The notes under the pieces are model-generated. The model was not told where the DNA came from. It saw nothing but the letters and a program-made list of their open reading frames with translations, and ran no database searches. Shown here piece by piece: positions 46,335 through 58,675 of a stretch of 64,000 nucleotides of DNA. Within the stretch, counting starts at the first letter, position 1, and each line of letters opens with the position of its first letter. The position numbers and the translations under genes were made by a program. The DNA is from Ligula intestinalis. Its lineage: Eukaryota > Platyhelminthes > Cestoda > Diphyllobothriidea > Diphyllobothriidae. The DNA lies in NCBI GenBank assembly GCA_036362985.1, contig JAYGXS010000002.1, forward strand, positions 6,640,866 through 6,704,865, in the 5' to 3' direction.

Positions 46335-46680
46335 GGGTAAAGTTTATTATAGAAACTTTAGGCAAACGCCTTCGAACTCCCTTGTGGTACACAGTAGTGA
46401 AGAAATGTTTCGATGCAGCCGATAGACGACTACTCATTTGTTCCAAGTAATACTATCACATGTGGTGATGTCAGATCACACGAGCTAGCAGGTGTAAATG
46501 AGCAAAAAAAGCAGACAGAAAAATAACACTCCTGAGGTATGGCTCAGAATTCAAAAGATGGAATGTCATTTGTGGGATGTTTTTAGCAGAAAAACTGTCG
46601 TTCGTGGGAGGAAAGTGTGTGCAAAATAGACCTGACATGCTGTTGAGAAAGTTTGCGACAAGCCAGGAATGGGATCACAT
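46335..46680 (-). mobile_element. LINE 3' untranslated region, minus orientation
   Basis: Third copy of the tail at 10800-11160 and 22740-23115: GTACACAGTAGTGAAGAAAT, TGTTCCAAGTAATAC, GTGGTGATGTCAGATCACAC, GCAGACAG and TCAGAATTCAAAAGATGG are shared in order. Confidence 0.7.
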
Positions 46681-46763
46681 GGATTTGGTGCTAACACAGT
46701 AAGACTGAAAAAAGTGCTACTTAATTTCCCTCATGTACGCTGGTCAGTGTTTGAAGTTATATA

Positions 46764-47696
46764 CAGTAGATACACCGGAATTCAGAAGTATGTTTTCGAT
46801 TCAAACATATTAATTACGTATGGTTTTAAAAATGACGTTCGTACAGTCTAATCTCAATACATTTTGGATGCCAGCTTTTTAACGAGCTCCTTGTTGACCG
46901 CTAAGTAAAAGTATGAACGATAAAAAATAGCTACTTAAGTAGTATACCTTTTTGTTATTGATTTTGACTGGCTTTATAGATTCTTATATATTTTTTTTGG
47001 AAAACATGTGATCGTTTGGTAGCAAATAACGTCTTCATTAAATTTTTTACTTAAAGAAGGGGTATTTTTTGGTTTAAAAAGTTACTTAATTGCCGCATAA
47101 TTTTGAAACCTACTGACTGCTACACTGGAATTCAAGGTTTACAAACTGCGCACTGTGTATATCCTGTTTAAGAAAAAGTACATTTCCGCCTGCAGTTTGA
47201 GAAAGATCGCACAAAGTTCTAATTAAATATTGCAATAGATATGGAACATGCACTATATAGTAAAGACAGCATTAGCAAATTGACGGATACGACGTTCTAT
47301 GAATGAACACCTGAAAATTGTACAAAAGCTCATAATTAAAAATAAACTTTTAACCGAAACGTGCACTTTCATTAAGTATAAAATTGAAAGAAGACGTCAT
47401 TTTCTACCAAACGGGTACAATAAATATGTTTACCTGCATGTTTTCCAAAAAATATATTTGAATCTATAAAGGTAGTCAAAATCAATGACAATGAGGCATG
47501 CTACTTAAGTAGCTACTTTTTATCGTTCATACTTTTACTTAGCGGTCTTAAGGAGCTCGTTAAAAAGCCGGCATCCAGATGTGACCAAAATGTATTGAGA
47601 TTAGGCTGTACGATCGTCATTTTAAAAACCATATGGTTGAATCGAAAACGCATTTCAGAATTCCGAGTGACGCTCCATGAGATAGGGAATCTACTA
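46764..47696. mobile_element. Foldback DNA element, second locus
   Basis: The left end CAGTAGATAC and the right end ATCTACTA each abut TA. Inverted arms of about 250 bases share CGGAATTCAGAAG, TTTTCGATTCAAACATAT, CAGTCTAATCTCAATACATT and TTTTTAACGAGCTCCTT. The interior (47080-47340) matches the interior of the elements at 4789-7409, e.g. CAAGGTTTACAAACTGCGCA. No transposase is present. The right end is separated only by TA from the next element. Confidence 0.8.
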
Positions 47697-47698
47697 TA

Positions 47699-47983
47699 CA
47701 GTGAAGCCTCGGGTGACCAGTACCCCCATCTACAAACATTTAAGGCAACAAGCAAGCCACTAGCTGAAAATATGTTTCGCTTGACGGATTTCCGCTCAGT
47801 TGTCAGGGATTGTGTGTGCCTGTGTTCGCTGTTGAGTCTTGTTCCCTGGGGCGTGGGTCTTCGGTCGCCTACAGCCAAGCAGTGAACTGATGCAGTTTGA
47901 TTGGCTACGCTTCGTAAGACGAGCATTTCACAAAAAGAGCTCAATGCCGGAACGGAGTAAAATCGTTAACCGAGGTTCCACTG
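47699..47983. mobile_element. CAGTGGAACCTCGG-type miniature element, copy 2
   Basis: Ends CAGTGAAGCCTCGGGTGACC and (in reverse) CAGTGGAACCTCGGTTAACG, with TA on both sides (47697-47698 and 47984-47985); 285 bases. The body matches 41979-42215 inverted. The sequence beyond the right end also matches, so both copies lie in a larger repeat. Confidence 0.75.
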
Positions 47984-48360
47984 TACACGGTCGCTTTGGT
48001 ACTTCACCGGTGGATGTCTGATCGTGACCCCTGGCACCAGAGGAGGCAGCTACAGTCAGAAGCAAATCTCCTTAGTCTAAACCGAAATTCTCAAATGCAT
48101 TTTCGAATAGAGAGGGGTATTTAAGCTCAGTAATGGCCTGTCATGAAGTATAATCTCTAGATATTTCAGTTACACAAGAATATTGGAGTTGAAGTACATT
48201 TCTTTCCCACCACCTGCAATATCTAAACACTGTTAAAAGGACGGCTTAAGCATTATAATTTTTTAATGATTATCGTTAACAGATTCTTTTACACCAATTC
48301 TGTAAAAAAATTACAAAGCTTAAAATTTGCTTTCAAAGCAATTGTATATCTACTTTTAAA
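47984..48360 (+). repeat. Large inverted repeat, right arm
   Basis: Counterpart of 41600-41975; see that entry. Landmarks include GGTACTTCACCGGTGGATGT, ACCGAAATTCTCAAATGCAT and AACACTGTTAAAAGGACG. Confidence 0.65.
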
Positions 48361-50769
48361 TTGTCTTACAATACCCAAATAGGTTCAATCCCGAATTGCC
48401 TTTTTATTTGAATTGAAAGTTTAGAGTCTAAAAAGTCTACAGGTTGACATCCGCTCAGAACAGGGCGAACGAAGTCACGCATGGCCAACAACCGACACCC
48501 ACGAAGGAAGAACGTGGCAACGATCGAGAGACATATGACCGGAGTGGCATGCTTTCTCACGGAGGCGCCGACAGCGTTGCGAGCGAGAACCAACGGCCGA
48601 TTAATCCACCACCTAACGACGAGAAGGCCAGCATGCAAGCTGACGCCACGGCAACCACGATAGTGGTGCAGAGGACAAAGGGGACCAGGCAGGCGAACGC
48701 ACGGGTGGTGAGCACCGATAAAACACACGGCTTGCGGCAATGCGGATTCATTTAAGGCCCATGGAAGTGTAAGCACAGTATTCTGAAGATGGAGGTGTGG
48801 GTGCCTTTGAAACGTCAGTCAAAATATACTTTGGTCCATAAAATTGCTCCCCTATTTTTCTTCCATTTCGGGAGATGATGCACACGATATGATGTCTGGA
48901 CCTCGAATCTTCGCGCATATTAACTTACGTTTGAAAAATGCTAGGAGGCATGTATCAGCAAAAAGATAAGACAAAAACATTAAAATACTAAAGATACAAC
49001 CAGTTCAAAATATAGTTGTATCGTCAGATAGAATTTAATTTGGTGTTTCTGGAATAATTAATCACGTATCTATAAAACACGGCAAAACACATTGTTTGGT
49101 GCTAAAACGGTACTTTCATTCGAAAAGTCTGAGTTATTGCATGAAGAGAGCAGGATCTTTTAGTGTGTAAAACACAGTGTCGAGATTACTAACAATTACG
49201 TTTTAAGGTAGCCTTTTTGAGTGTTTGGTTCGGGACAGAATTTTCTCCAACATTGTCAACTCTCCAACTTAATAAATAAACTGAAATGCTTTCAATTTCG
49301 ATTGTACTTTAGTAAAATCTTAAATATTAATTGTCATTTATCAATTGAATAAAATAAAACTATGTTCTCACAACGAACAATAATTTTTTATACTTTTTCT
49401 CATATTGTTTCTTTTTAGAACAAAACTAGTGATTATCATTCATCATGAAGAACCAGTCAACTTCCTCTGAAGGAAACATTGTAACTTATCATTTAAATCT
49501 TTTTACAGGAAACCATTACGTCAAGTAATTAAAGATGAGTTATTAGATAAGATACAAGAGCATTTATGAAAATTTTGTCATGGCTATTTAGTCCGAGGAT
49601 TTTTCAGCTGACTCTTGTGTGGATATTTGTTTAAAAATTTAAAATTTTTTTACTTAATAACTTATACGAAATAAGCTGACATTAGGATTTACTGTGAAGA
49701 ACTTGCAGGCATTATTTGTCAGTTGTTATTGAAGAATTGAGTTATATGATTGTGTACTGCAAAAAATTATAATTTTTCTGATTTAATTAAAACAAAAACG
49801 TACATGCAAAATCCTGCTGCCAGCTCTAACAAATTACTCCTTGAAACAACACACAGAAATGAAAGCCAATCAGATACCAGTCTTTCTATGGGTGTTCAGA
49901 TGCTCTTAGTGGCATTTGGTCCCTCGTTTGCAGCGAGCTGTGCATGTTGTGATGCATTTATGCGCACCCCATCATCCTCCCTAATATGTGAAAGGCACAC
50001 AAGCCAGATTTCTGGACGCGAACTGACACCAGTCACGCTCGAAGTGTTTGTGTTCGGACGTTTGTCTAGCAGCGGTTTCGGTCACTGCCTTCCCAGTCAT
50101 CCGTCGCTCACGCAGCCTCATCAGATTCACTTGCTACTGCAACACCCATGACCAACCTCTCTCATTTGCATTTGTGTACACATCGGTAGCAAAGTGATGA
50201 GGTGCATGCGGCCGAAACCTGTTTTCGGCAACAGCCAACTTGTTATTGTGCTGTCTTACAGCCATGTGTGTCATCTAGTGATGGAGAAGGTAAAGACAAT
50301 CCACAAAATAAGTTGAGTTGTGTGTTAGGTAAACAGAAAGCCGTAGACGACGCATACGTGACGTTAGTAGAATTTGGGAGCTTAACAAACTCATAGAATT
50401 TGATGCGAACGAATTCAACTGCATTGGTTATCACTGCTACTATTTCCCTATAGACGGGCTATATTTTTATATGTCAACCTGCAGAAACAGGAAGTAAAAT
50501 TGGGGGAAAATCACCTGGTCTAAATGAAACGGTAAGAACCTCAATCGCGATCCTGATCCTACAGGGAGATCTGTGGCAATTGAGGTATCCTTACCTCCAT
50601 CAAGGGACAATTACCTCTCCCCCTCACCATGCGCCCACATATATCGTTTCTACTGCCTTCACCTATCATGTTCCAACTTTCAAGACTGACACTTATCAAT
50701 AGGCAACGACCGTTAGCAGCTGATTGAGAGGTCACAAAATTTCATGACGTGATTTAATTCTGCTCAAGT
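48361..50769. other. Unassigned, largely AT-rich DNA
   Basis: An open frame of about 100 codons at 48444-48755 overlaps frames on the other strand and in a second plus frame; composition rather than coding probably explains it. No repeat family was recognised. Confidence 0.35.
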
Positions 50770-51019
50770 CATTCAGTTTTCAGTTTCAGTTTATTTGGTG
50801 AGGATAATAGGCAATGCCTTTGAAAACCCTATTTAGCATGTGTAAATTTACCACTACTAACATAGTATTGGCAAACAGTGAGTAGCATTCAGCTTTTTAA
50901 TCTCCAGAGAAATTAATTTCTGATCGCGGTATATATCAGTATATGTAAGGTCTATAGGCGTAGACCGAAATTGTAAGTGTATATTCGTGTTGAAACCCGT
51001 CAACCCCTGTGAAATATAC

Positions 51020-51160
51020 ACATGCTGCCCTCAGACAGTCGTTAGTAGTATAAATTGACGTTGTAACTTACCATACTAACAGCCTAGGTACTTGCTAAAA
51101 GGCCCAAACACGTGTTTCGCCGGTATTCTGCCGCTGCTTGACACAGCTGCGAGTGAGTAG
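51020..51160. repeat. Direct repeat in and beside the LINE, copy 1
   Basis: The segment CTTACCATACTAACAGCCTA ... CGCCGGTATTCTGCCGCTGC ... ACAGCTGCGAG recurs at 53445-53545 with about one difference in ten. Confidence 0.55.
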
Positions 51161-51196
51161 CATTGTTTTTTACAATATATGTCTGGTTTTTAGAGT

Positions 51197-53173
51197 TCAG
51201 ACTTGGAGAGAGGAGAGGGGACGCATGTAATTATCCAAGCGTTGTTTGTAAATTTGAGGGGAAGTTGCCTCCACGACTGACTGTGGAAGGTTGTTCCACT
51301 GTTGTATGACACGTTGCGTGAAGAATTCAGAGCGGAGGTTTAGCTTGGACATTTTCGTGCGCAGCTTCATTGTGTGCCCACGGAGATGAGGCGAGAGGTG
51401 CCACTGAAACATGTCTTCGAAGCGTAATCCTTTCTCAAGACCGTTTATTATCTTGTAAACTAGGATAAGATCCCCTCTTTGTTGCCTGTAATGCAGAGGG
51501 AATAAATTTAGGCATGCCATTCTATCTATGTAAGTGTGGTTTTTTAGACCTCTTACTAGCTTTGTTGTCCGACGCTGCACTTTCTCCAGACATGCTGTGT
51601 CCTTTGCTAGCCATGGCCGCCACGCCTGTATGCCATACTTTAGGTGTGGCCGAACAAATGTGCCGTACACTCTGCCAAATAGATCTTCATCGAAGGCTAG
51701 AAACGCCCTTTTGATAGCGTGCAGCACTCCCGTGGCTTTATTTGCAGCTTTGACAGACTGTAATGAGGGCTTCAGATTACTCTGTATCCAAATGCCGAGG
51801 TCTTTTTGCGTAGATGCTACGGGAATTTGGATGTTTTTCAAGTGATATGTCCTGCTGCTCTGGGGGATAGGGTAGTTTGTTGGACGCAGGTGGAGGACGG
51901 CACACTTTTGCACATTGAAATCCAGCAGCCATCTCTCAGACCACGTCTGCAGTTTGCAAAGATTATTTTGCAGAGCATCTCGGTCGCTTGGGCGCTTAAT
52001 GACCTGCCAGAGTTTAACGTCATCGGCGAACATGATTTTACCGCAGTCCAGTTCTTGAAGGCTGTCATTTACATAGAGAATGAAGAGTAGAGGACCGAGA
52101 ACGGAGCCTTGAGGAACCCCACTAACTACGTCAACCCAGTCCGATTTATCCTCCCCGATGCAAACGCGTTGTTTTCGACCGACTAAAAATGACCTGATCC
52201 AGTCCAAAATTTTTCCCTTGATGCCAAGAACGCTGAGTTTGTGCAAAAGGCGTTGATGGGGCACGCTGTCAAAGGCTTTGCGGAAATCGATAAACACTAC
52301 GTCCACTTCGAAGCCCTCTTCTAAAGCACTTGTCCAGGCCTAAATTGAAGTCAGTAAATTTGAAAGGCAGGAGCGCCCTTGCCGAAAGCCATGTTGAAAA
52401 TTTTGTATGATGTCACTTTCATCGCAAAATCTTAGTATGGCCTGCTTCACAAGGACCTCCATCATTTTGCAGGAAAGGCAAGTCAAGCTTATGGGCCGAA
52501 AGCTGTTTGTAGACATCTTGCTACCTCCCTTATATAACGGTACGATGTTGGCCGTCTTCCATTGCAAGGGCAAGTCCCCTGTTCGCATGGAAAGCTCGAA
52601 CAGAATTGAAAGAGGCACCGCTAGCTCGGTCGACAGTTCTTTAAGTATCAGTCCAGGGATCCCATCCGGTCCAGGAGACTTGTCTGGTTTGATGTGACTG
52701 AGGACATGTCTTACGTCTGCGACAGAAAAGGTAACAGTTTCAATAACGGCTGTACCTTCGCCCACTTCTACTCCCGAATTATCGCCGGGGGATTCCATCG
52801 TAAACGCCGATCTGAAAAACTCTGACAGTAACTCTACTTTCCGCGGTCCTTCCATTACTACGTTCCCGAGGTTATCCCTTAGAGTTGCAATGTCGTCCCG
52901 GTGCTTCCTTTGACTGCGGATGTATCCATAAAACTTCTTTGGACATATTGTGGCTTGTGTTGTAAGTTGACGCTCAAAGGCAGTTCTAGAATTTCGTATT
53001 TCCTTACGGCATATATTTCGTTGCGCTTTATATTCGGCAAGTGATGTTGAATCTTGAAGATGCTCGTACTTTTTCCACAACCTTTGTTTCTTCTTCATGG
53101 CCCCATGATCTTCGCTTTGTTCCTGTTTCAGATTTGCTAAAATAAGCTCCCCATACGGCGGTAGAGGAATCAA
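51197..53173 (-). pseudogene. LINE reverse transcriptase with one in-frame stop
   Basis: A single frame of about 659 codons is broken only by a TAG at 52340-52342. Residues run: linker (KKQRLWKKYEHLQDS), ADVRHVLSHIKPDKSPGPDG, NIVPLYKGGSK, FRPISLTCLSCKMMEVLV, HGFRQGRSCLSNLL, the stop, VDVVFIDFRKAFDSVPHQRL (motif A), SGVPQGSVLGPLLFILYVND (motif B), IMFADDVKLW (motif C, FADD intact), QKDLGIWIQSNLKPS, TFVRPHLKYGIQAWRPW, and the C-terminal domain ending QQWNNLPQSVVEATS. It would copy LINE RNA at a nicked target. The catalytic aspartates are present, but the stop and the lack of an endonuclease make independent movement impossible. No ATG context is meaningful because the 5' end is truncated. Confidence 0.9.
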
Positions 53174-53394
53174 CAGTGGCTTGAGTGCTCAGTACCTATC
53201 TGGCCTCTTCAGAAGGAAGAAAAAACAGTAACTTGTGTATGGTAGAATAGGAGATTTTTTCCTACGTTGACACTACAAAGTGTACTCGGTCTTGTGGTAA
53301 TATGCTATCTTTTATTCCAAGATGTGCTTGGCTGACAAGGTCTCACACAAAATGAATGTACGGGATTTTGAGGAAAGTATCCACAGCTGACAAA

Positions 53395-53560
53395 TTGCCT
53401 ACAATAAAACCAGATACTGGGCATGACGTATAGGTCAAATTGAGGTTGAAATTTACCAAACCAGCATCTTAGGTGCTACCCAAAAGTCCGGATACCTGTT
53501 TCACCGGTATTCTGCCACTGCTTGGAACAGCTGTGAGGATTCCGGCTCATCAGTGGGCCC
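53395..53560. repeat. Direct repeat beside the LINE, copy 2
   Basis: Counterpart of 51020-51160 (TTTACCAAACCAGCATCTTA, CACCGGTATTCTGCCACTGC). It lies just beyond the truncated 5' end of the LINE and may be the tail of an older neighbouring LINE copy. Confidence 0.5.
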
Positions 53561-53654
53561 CTCAGGTTTCTCTGATTGTCTTCTGGCTGATATATTGGTT
53601 TTGACAGTTCAGCTTTTTAAGTTCTTCATAAATTAATTTTTGTGGTTGAGGAAG

Positions 53655-53765
53655 AGGGGTTGACAAGCACGGGATTGATTTGTTTTTTTTTGTCCTGAGC
53701 TTTCGAACTCTTACAGGTGTCCATCGTCAGAGTTAAGAAACAGCAACAAGAGAGTGAGTAATTTT
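53655..53765 (-). mobile_element. PLE 3' terminal region with hammerhead-like core
   Basis: Read in reverse: CTGACGA (53730-53724), stem, GAAA (53704-53701), GCTCAGGACAAAAA. Both core strands are intact and stem II pairs at about five of six positions. No PLE coding sequence adjoins it. Confidence 0.55.
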
Positions 53766-53874
53766 AACGAATCAGCTCTCAGGGGTCGTCGAGTAGTAGA
53801 GGGAGGGTGTAAGATACAACGATGAAAAAGTAGAGGAAAGAGGCAACTGTAGGGATGTACGTTAATTAGAAGAA

Positions 53875-54350
53875 GAAGCGATCACTTGAACAAGACGTTT
53901 ATTGTCCTGACGTTTCGGACTCCCTCGGGAATTCTTAATCATAGGTAATAGTTAAACAGTCTGAGACATGCGCAGACAACGTTAGTTAGTTGTCAGTGAT
54001 GTCACCATCCATCAGGGCGTCAGCAACGAAAAGAGGGCTAATAATAGAAGATGTGGGCCAATTAACTCTGACGGACGTCTGGGTGTGACTGCGCGTGGCT
54101 GCGCAATGTTCTGTACGCCGGCACCAACTGGACATATCGGTTGAGTAAATTCCCGACCGTGAACCAGTCTTCGATCAATTTCCGGCTCGTCTTGTTTCCG
54201 GCGTGTGCGAGTGCCTTCACGGCCGCAAAGTTGAACTCATGTCCTGTTTCATAGGTATGCGCTTCAGCCTGTAATAATTCTTTGCTTAGTCGTACCACAC
54301 GTTGATATTCATACATGTGCGACCCGAGCATGCATTCAGTTTGCACTGTT
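53875..54350 (-). pseudogene. PLE endonuclease C-terminus and 3' end
   Basis: Read in reverse: HMYEYQRVVRLSKELLQAEA, HTYETGHEFNFAAVKALAHA, GNKTSRKLIEDWFTVGN, NRYVQLVPAYRTLRSHAQSH and a stop, the region following the GIY-YIG core. The tail ends with GGAGTCCGAAACGTCAGGAC and GTGATCGCTTCTTCTTC, a related terminal type also seen at 59985-60120. It is 5'-truncated at about 54350, where a plus-strand PLE begins. Confidence 0.8.
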
Positions 54351-54369
54351 TGTAATTTCCAGAAGATAA

Positions 54370-55025
54370 ATTAGCATGCATACGTTCGTTTTCGATAAAC
54401 TCTCACCAGGCCTTTACAGGCGTTTCTCCAAAAGAGTAAGAGAACACATCCCAGCATGGTTAGGGAAGGGCCGAATTAAGGGCATAAATAGTTCTATTCT
54501 AGCGCACCTCGTAGACTCAGACCATCGCGTGGATGCCAAAGAGGCCTTCCGAGTGATCTACAAGGTGCCTTCGAGCTACTCAAAATTCCTCGGAAAGTGT
54601 CTGTTGGCGACGACAGAGGCTGCCGCCATCAGGCTGGGCAGGCCAGTGCTGTGCGCCAAAAATAACTTCGTTGCGGCGCCACAGTTGCCATGGGCGAAAC
54701 TAGCTAACACGCGTATACACAGTGGATCACAGGCTTCGGAAACGGACCCCCACAGAGACGAACAATTCCCAAATCCAACCATGCCCACCTTATCACCTGC
54801 CTCGGACGCCGGGCCGGTCAGAGATTGAAATTCTGTCCGCAAATCTCCAACCATCCCCCACCCCCTCCTCCCACCCCACCGATCTTGACATCAATAACGC
54901 GAACTCTGTCTACCAACCGCCATAGTTTATTTTATTTCGTTACCATATAAATGTAAAGACCTGAGGAGATTTTATCGAAAATAAAAGTATGTTCGCCAAT
55001 TTATCGTCTGAAACTTTGTTCATTG
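54370..55025 (+). pseudogene. PLE endonuclease C-terminus, second family
   Basis: An open frame to 54828 reads RFSKRVREHIPAWLGKGRIK, NSSILAHLVDSDHRVDAKEA, FRVIYKVPSSYSKFLGKCLL, TTEAAAIRLGRP and APQLPWAKLANT. This arrangement (INS-ILAHLVD-GH, FR-IY--P, TAEA-AIRL) is the C-terminal endonuclease region of flatworm PLE-type proteins. The frame is uninterrupted, so the copy is relatively young though 5'-truncated. The tail ends near AAAATAAAAGTATGTTCGCC, and related sequence is inside the TTAA element at 43185-43852. Confidence 0.8.
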
Positions 55026-58000
55026 GAATTTTCGCAAAGTTTCCAGATTCATTACTGTTCTCGGTATAGATTAGTAAATTCAAGGTTTAAAGGCATAAAC
55101 AGAAAGGCAATGTATATATTCGGGCCGACGTCCATAGTAAAAGAATGGTTTCACCCCGAAATGAAGACTTAAATTTAAATGAATAATCGCTGACATTTGT
55201 ACAGAGGTTATGCCTTCAACTGACGATTATTTTTACATTTATTAGTCTCATTTATAATCACTTTTCACGTCTATGGAACTTGAGTATTGTTAAGAAACAG
55301 TCATTTTTCTAGACAAACACACAGTACTTTTTATACTTATTTTAAATAAAAAATTCACCTAGTGTTGCTCATTATTATTTAAAAGTTTTCGTTCGTATAT
55401 TAATGCCAGCTTGCGAGTGCTTAACTATCTTTCGCAAATTTTGGCATTTTGCATGAAACTCCGGCCGCACTGTACTGAATATCGAAGTCAACACAATACA
55501 AATGCTCTTTTCAGGACAGTACTAGACCGCGAGTCACTTTATTTCATGTTTGACAGGGCAAGCCTGGTGAAATGCCCTTTTTGCTGGTAGAATTAACCAT
55601 CAACGTAGCATTGTAGCAACAGTAAGATAGGGCAGCGATGACTGTGAGTGAATATTTCTCGTATGTTCAGTACTGCTAATTCAAATTAATTCAGCCGCTT
55701 TTTTGATATAGCTAAGGGCAATCAGTATATGGGGTGGGATGAACGTGCTAAACCGTCCGTTTTCCTATCTGTGACCTGTAGCTAGGAATGGCGCTGCACT
55801 TAGGCCTGACTATGGACTATGATAAAATGTGTATGCGTAGCGCAAACTGCCACAGTTTATGACGTCAATGGTCCTTATTTATGACAGGGTGTGCGAGGAA
55901 CGTCGGAGTCGCGTCAGCGCGCATTCTGCACCTCCTCTTATTGTTTCCTGACCTTCATGTCTGAGGTCGTTAATCAAAAGGCCATGTTGATACAAACTGG
56001 AGTGAAACAAACGGCATACACAATCCCAATCGCTATAAATAGGTCATTAACACTGAAATGTAACTTTGTGGTAGCAGTTTTTGCGACCGGAACAGTCCTC
56101 ATTTATGTGTGACCAGCACAGGCCTATAGGTGGTCTCCAAATACTCGAGTTTTTAGGCTTTTAATGTAATCTTCAAGCGTGTAAGGTACTTGAGGTTTCC
56201 TTCAAAATAAAACCATTTACGCCTCAAAGTAACTCAAGAATATTAAGAATTGACGACCAGAATTGTTTTTTACGCGGGAAATTTGAAAAGCGTTTGCCAA
56301 GCGGCCTAAAATGGCACTGTACCTGCGCACTTGACTGTCTGTCTCAACGTTTCCTGGTTCGAATTAGTGCACCTTACACGGAACAAGTGGAACATTCCGC
56401 AAAACTAGTTAAATCAATTAATCCAGAGAAACCAAAATACAGCCTATTGAAAGAGTATAAAATCGCCTCCCCGACAAATGACCTACATTTAGCCTGCTTT
56501 TTGTTACAGTAAGTAGGTTAACTCAGCCAATGGAGGACTTTTGTTGGATTGGTAATAATTCTGAAACCGGCCAAAATGCCTCATCAGAAATGCAGGACAT
56601 TAGGTAATACGAAACACAGCATAGACAATATTTGAGCTGAATCCGAGACTAGGTTGCCCTGGTTACCGGCCTTTCAAGGTCTAATTTTTTATGGTGTAGG
56701 GTACGAATCTGCCTACTCCTGCACGTACGCTAGAAACATCTCTAAGCTATGGGTCAGTAAAGTAAGAAGACGGTTTATGGGAACTGAGAAACAAGGTGTT
56801 TGTTATTCAAAGTTAGGGCCAATTAATGACAAGTCATGGTTTAAGTTAATGAAACTAAAAGCTGCTCATGGTACTATAGTTGTAGTGAGCCACTACTCTG
56901 TCTACAGACTGAAAGATCCCTGCTTACTTTTTCTCGTAAAAGACATGAAAAGGAACCTTCCATAATGCAGACGACCTTATATTCTAGCGAGATAAGGGGT
57001 TCGGGTTGGGGACAGGCTTAGGTTCAAGCGAGGGGTAATGTTATAGTTGGGATTAAAACACGGTAATGGGCACTCTTTTCGAAATTTATCACGAGGTTAC
57101 GTAATAAGCGGGCTTCATATTTACGCCTTATACTTATTCTCTACCATTCTTGGTGCCTAGTGGTACAGACTAGACTACAGATTTTCAAAAAGATGCATTG
57201 AACAGGGTGATTGTAATGTTGCCTTTTCGCATTATTTGAATTAGAGTGAACTAAGTGGAGGTTTCTTTTTACAATCGCAGTTAGAGAAGTCACAGGGCTA
57301 AAACCATGCAAAGAGTCACCTGTCCTGAGGCTAGTCATTCGATACAATTCTGGGATGGAGTCAGTTACCGACAACACGAAATGTTGACCGAAATGTTGAG
57401 GTGCTCTTTCAAGCAGGAAGGAGTACCTTCATGGGTTGGTAAAACCATACAGACTTCCATACTATTTTAGGTAATCCGGATGAATGCAGTTCTTTTCGGT
57501 CGGCCAAAAAACTGACACTCGAGACAAAAGGAAAAGGTATGTAGTACGCAGTTTTTATATTGATTTTGATGCCCTTATAAATTCGTCTTACGTCTTACGA
57601 GTTGAAGCACATTAGAAGACTGATGTTAACATGACAATCCCACAAGCGAAGAAAACAAACCCCAATGTGCTTGAGATAAAGGCTATTTATCTAGGGAGTT
57701 AGGCTGGTAGATATACTGCACAAAATCCGAGGTGACTGCAGTTGCTACCTTGATTGGCATTGTTCGCTTTATAAACTTCCGTATTTACCCTGGCGGCTTG
57801 CCAACATAAAAAAGTTCGTTTGGCACGAGATGGGTGGTTCAATTTGAGCCCGCAGAAACTGTCTTCTGACAATGCAGGCTTCCGACTTCCTGTAGCTGGC
57901 GATACATACCCATAAATTAACCCCACAACCCCTTGTTTGCGGGCTGACTTCAGAAGGGGGCAGATACGTTCGGCAAGTGTGGCCTCCGATCAAAAATTAA

Positions 58001-58559
58001 TTAGTTTAACCAACGGCAAATCCCACCAAAATATTTACGAACACAAGATGCCATACATTAAGGGACGCGCACAATCAACCAAAGCGCGATAACAAAATGC
58101 ATGCCTATTAGTACAGACATTTGAATGCTATGTTAGCCACGGTTTATTAAATTAGCTGTTTCTGTACGCATCCCATGGTCCAATGGCGAGCTGGGGGACT
58201 CATTTAAGTCTCCAGTTTCCAAAAAAATTATTTTTATATTTATTTAAAAACTGTGATTGTGATGGAGATTTAGAGATCGAGTGCTTGGTGACAGAAAATG
58301 AGCATTTCCAAGACGGTAGGTCACTGGATCTAAAGGTTTGCAGGAGATGAAGCAGTGAAATGCTTACCCTCTATTTCCACTCTTTTTACTTCGGTTCCCC
58401 CCTAGACAGTATGGTTGATATCATTTTATAATTCTGTCCTAAAATTCGAAACTTCCCGACTGCTTCTATACGGAAACACTGGCTGAGCAGACTAATGAAA
58501 ATGGCTTTGCGATCTTAACTGGAATCAGAAGTAAAAGAGATGAGAGGTGTTTGGACCAC
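55026..58559. other. Unassigned DNA
   Basis: No repeat family or gene was recognised. A 103-codon open frame at 56654-56965 is unlike any family I know and has no splice-site support. Confidence 0.35.
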
Positions 58560-58675
58560 CAGTGATCTATAGATCAGTAGCAGAAACGGGTCGGTGACGG
58601 ATCTCGAAACTTCAGGCGAATAAAAGTACTGTCACAGTGATCGAGTCGTCTTCTTCTCGATCTATAGATCACCAA
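58560..58675 (+). mobile_element. Possible PLE 3' end between palindromes
   Basis: CTCGAAACTTCAGGCGAATAAAAG and GTGATCGAGTCGTCTTCTTC follow the pattern of PLE ends at 53875 and 59985. The segment is bracketed by two copies of the palindrome GATCTATAGATC (58563-58575 and 58658-58670 approximately). Confidence 0.4.

Larger units (their letters stand above)
50770..53190 (-). mobile_element. 5'-truncated CR1/jockey-like LINE, best preserved copy
   Basis: Consists of the reverse transcriptase frame (51197-53173) and a 3' untranslated region of about 430 bases ending at AGTTTCAGTTTATTTGGTG near 50780. The endonuclease is missing. It is one of at least four LINE bodies in the window of the same broad type. 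Confidence 0.85.

Noticed and set aside
48444..48755. 103-codon open frame
   Set aside because: Overlapping frames are open on both strands and no family is recognised.
56654..56965. 103-codon open frame on the plus strand
   Set aside because: No recognisable domain, and no splice signals or neighbouring exons.
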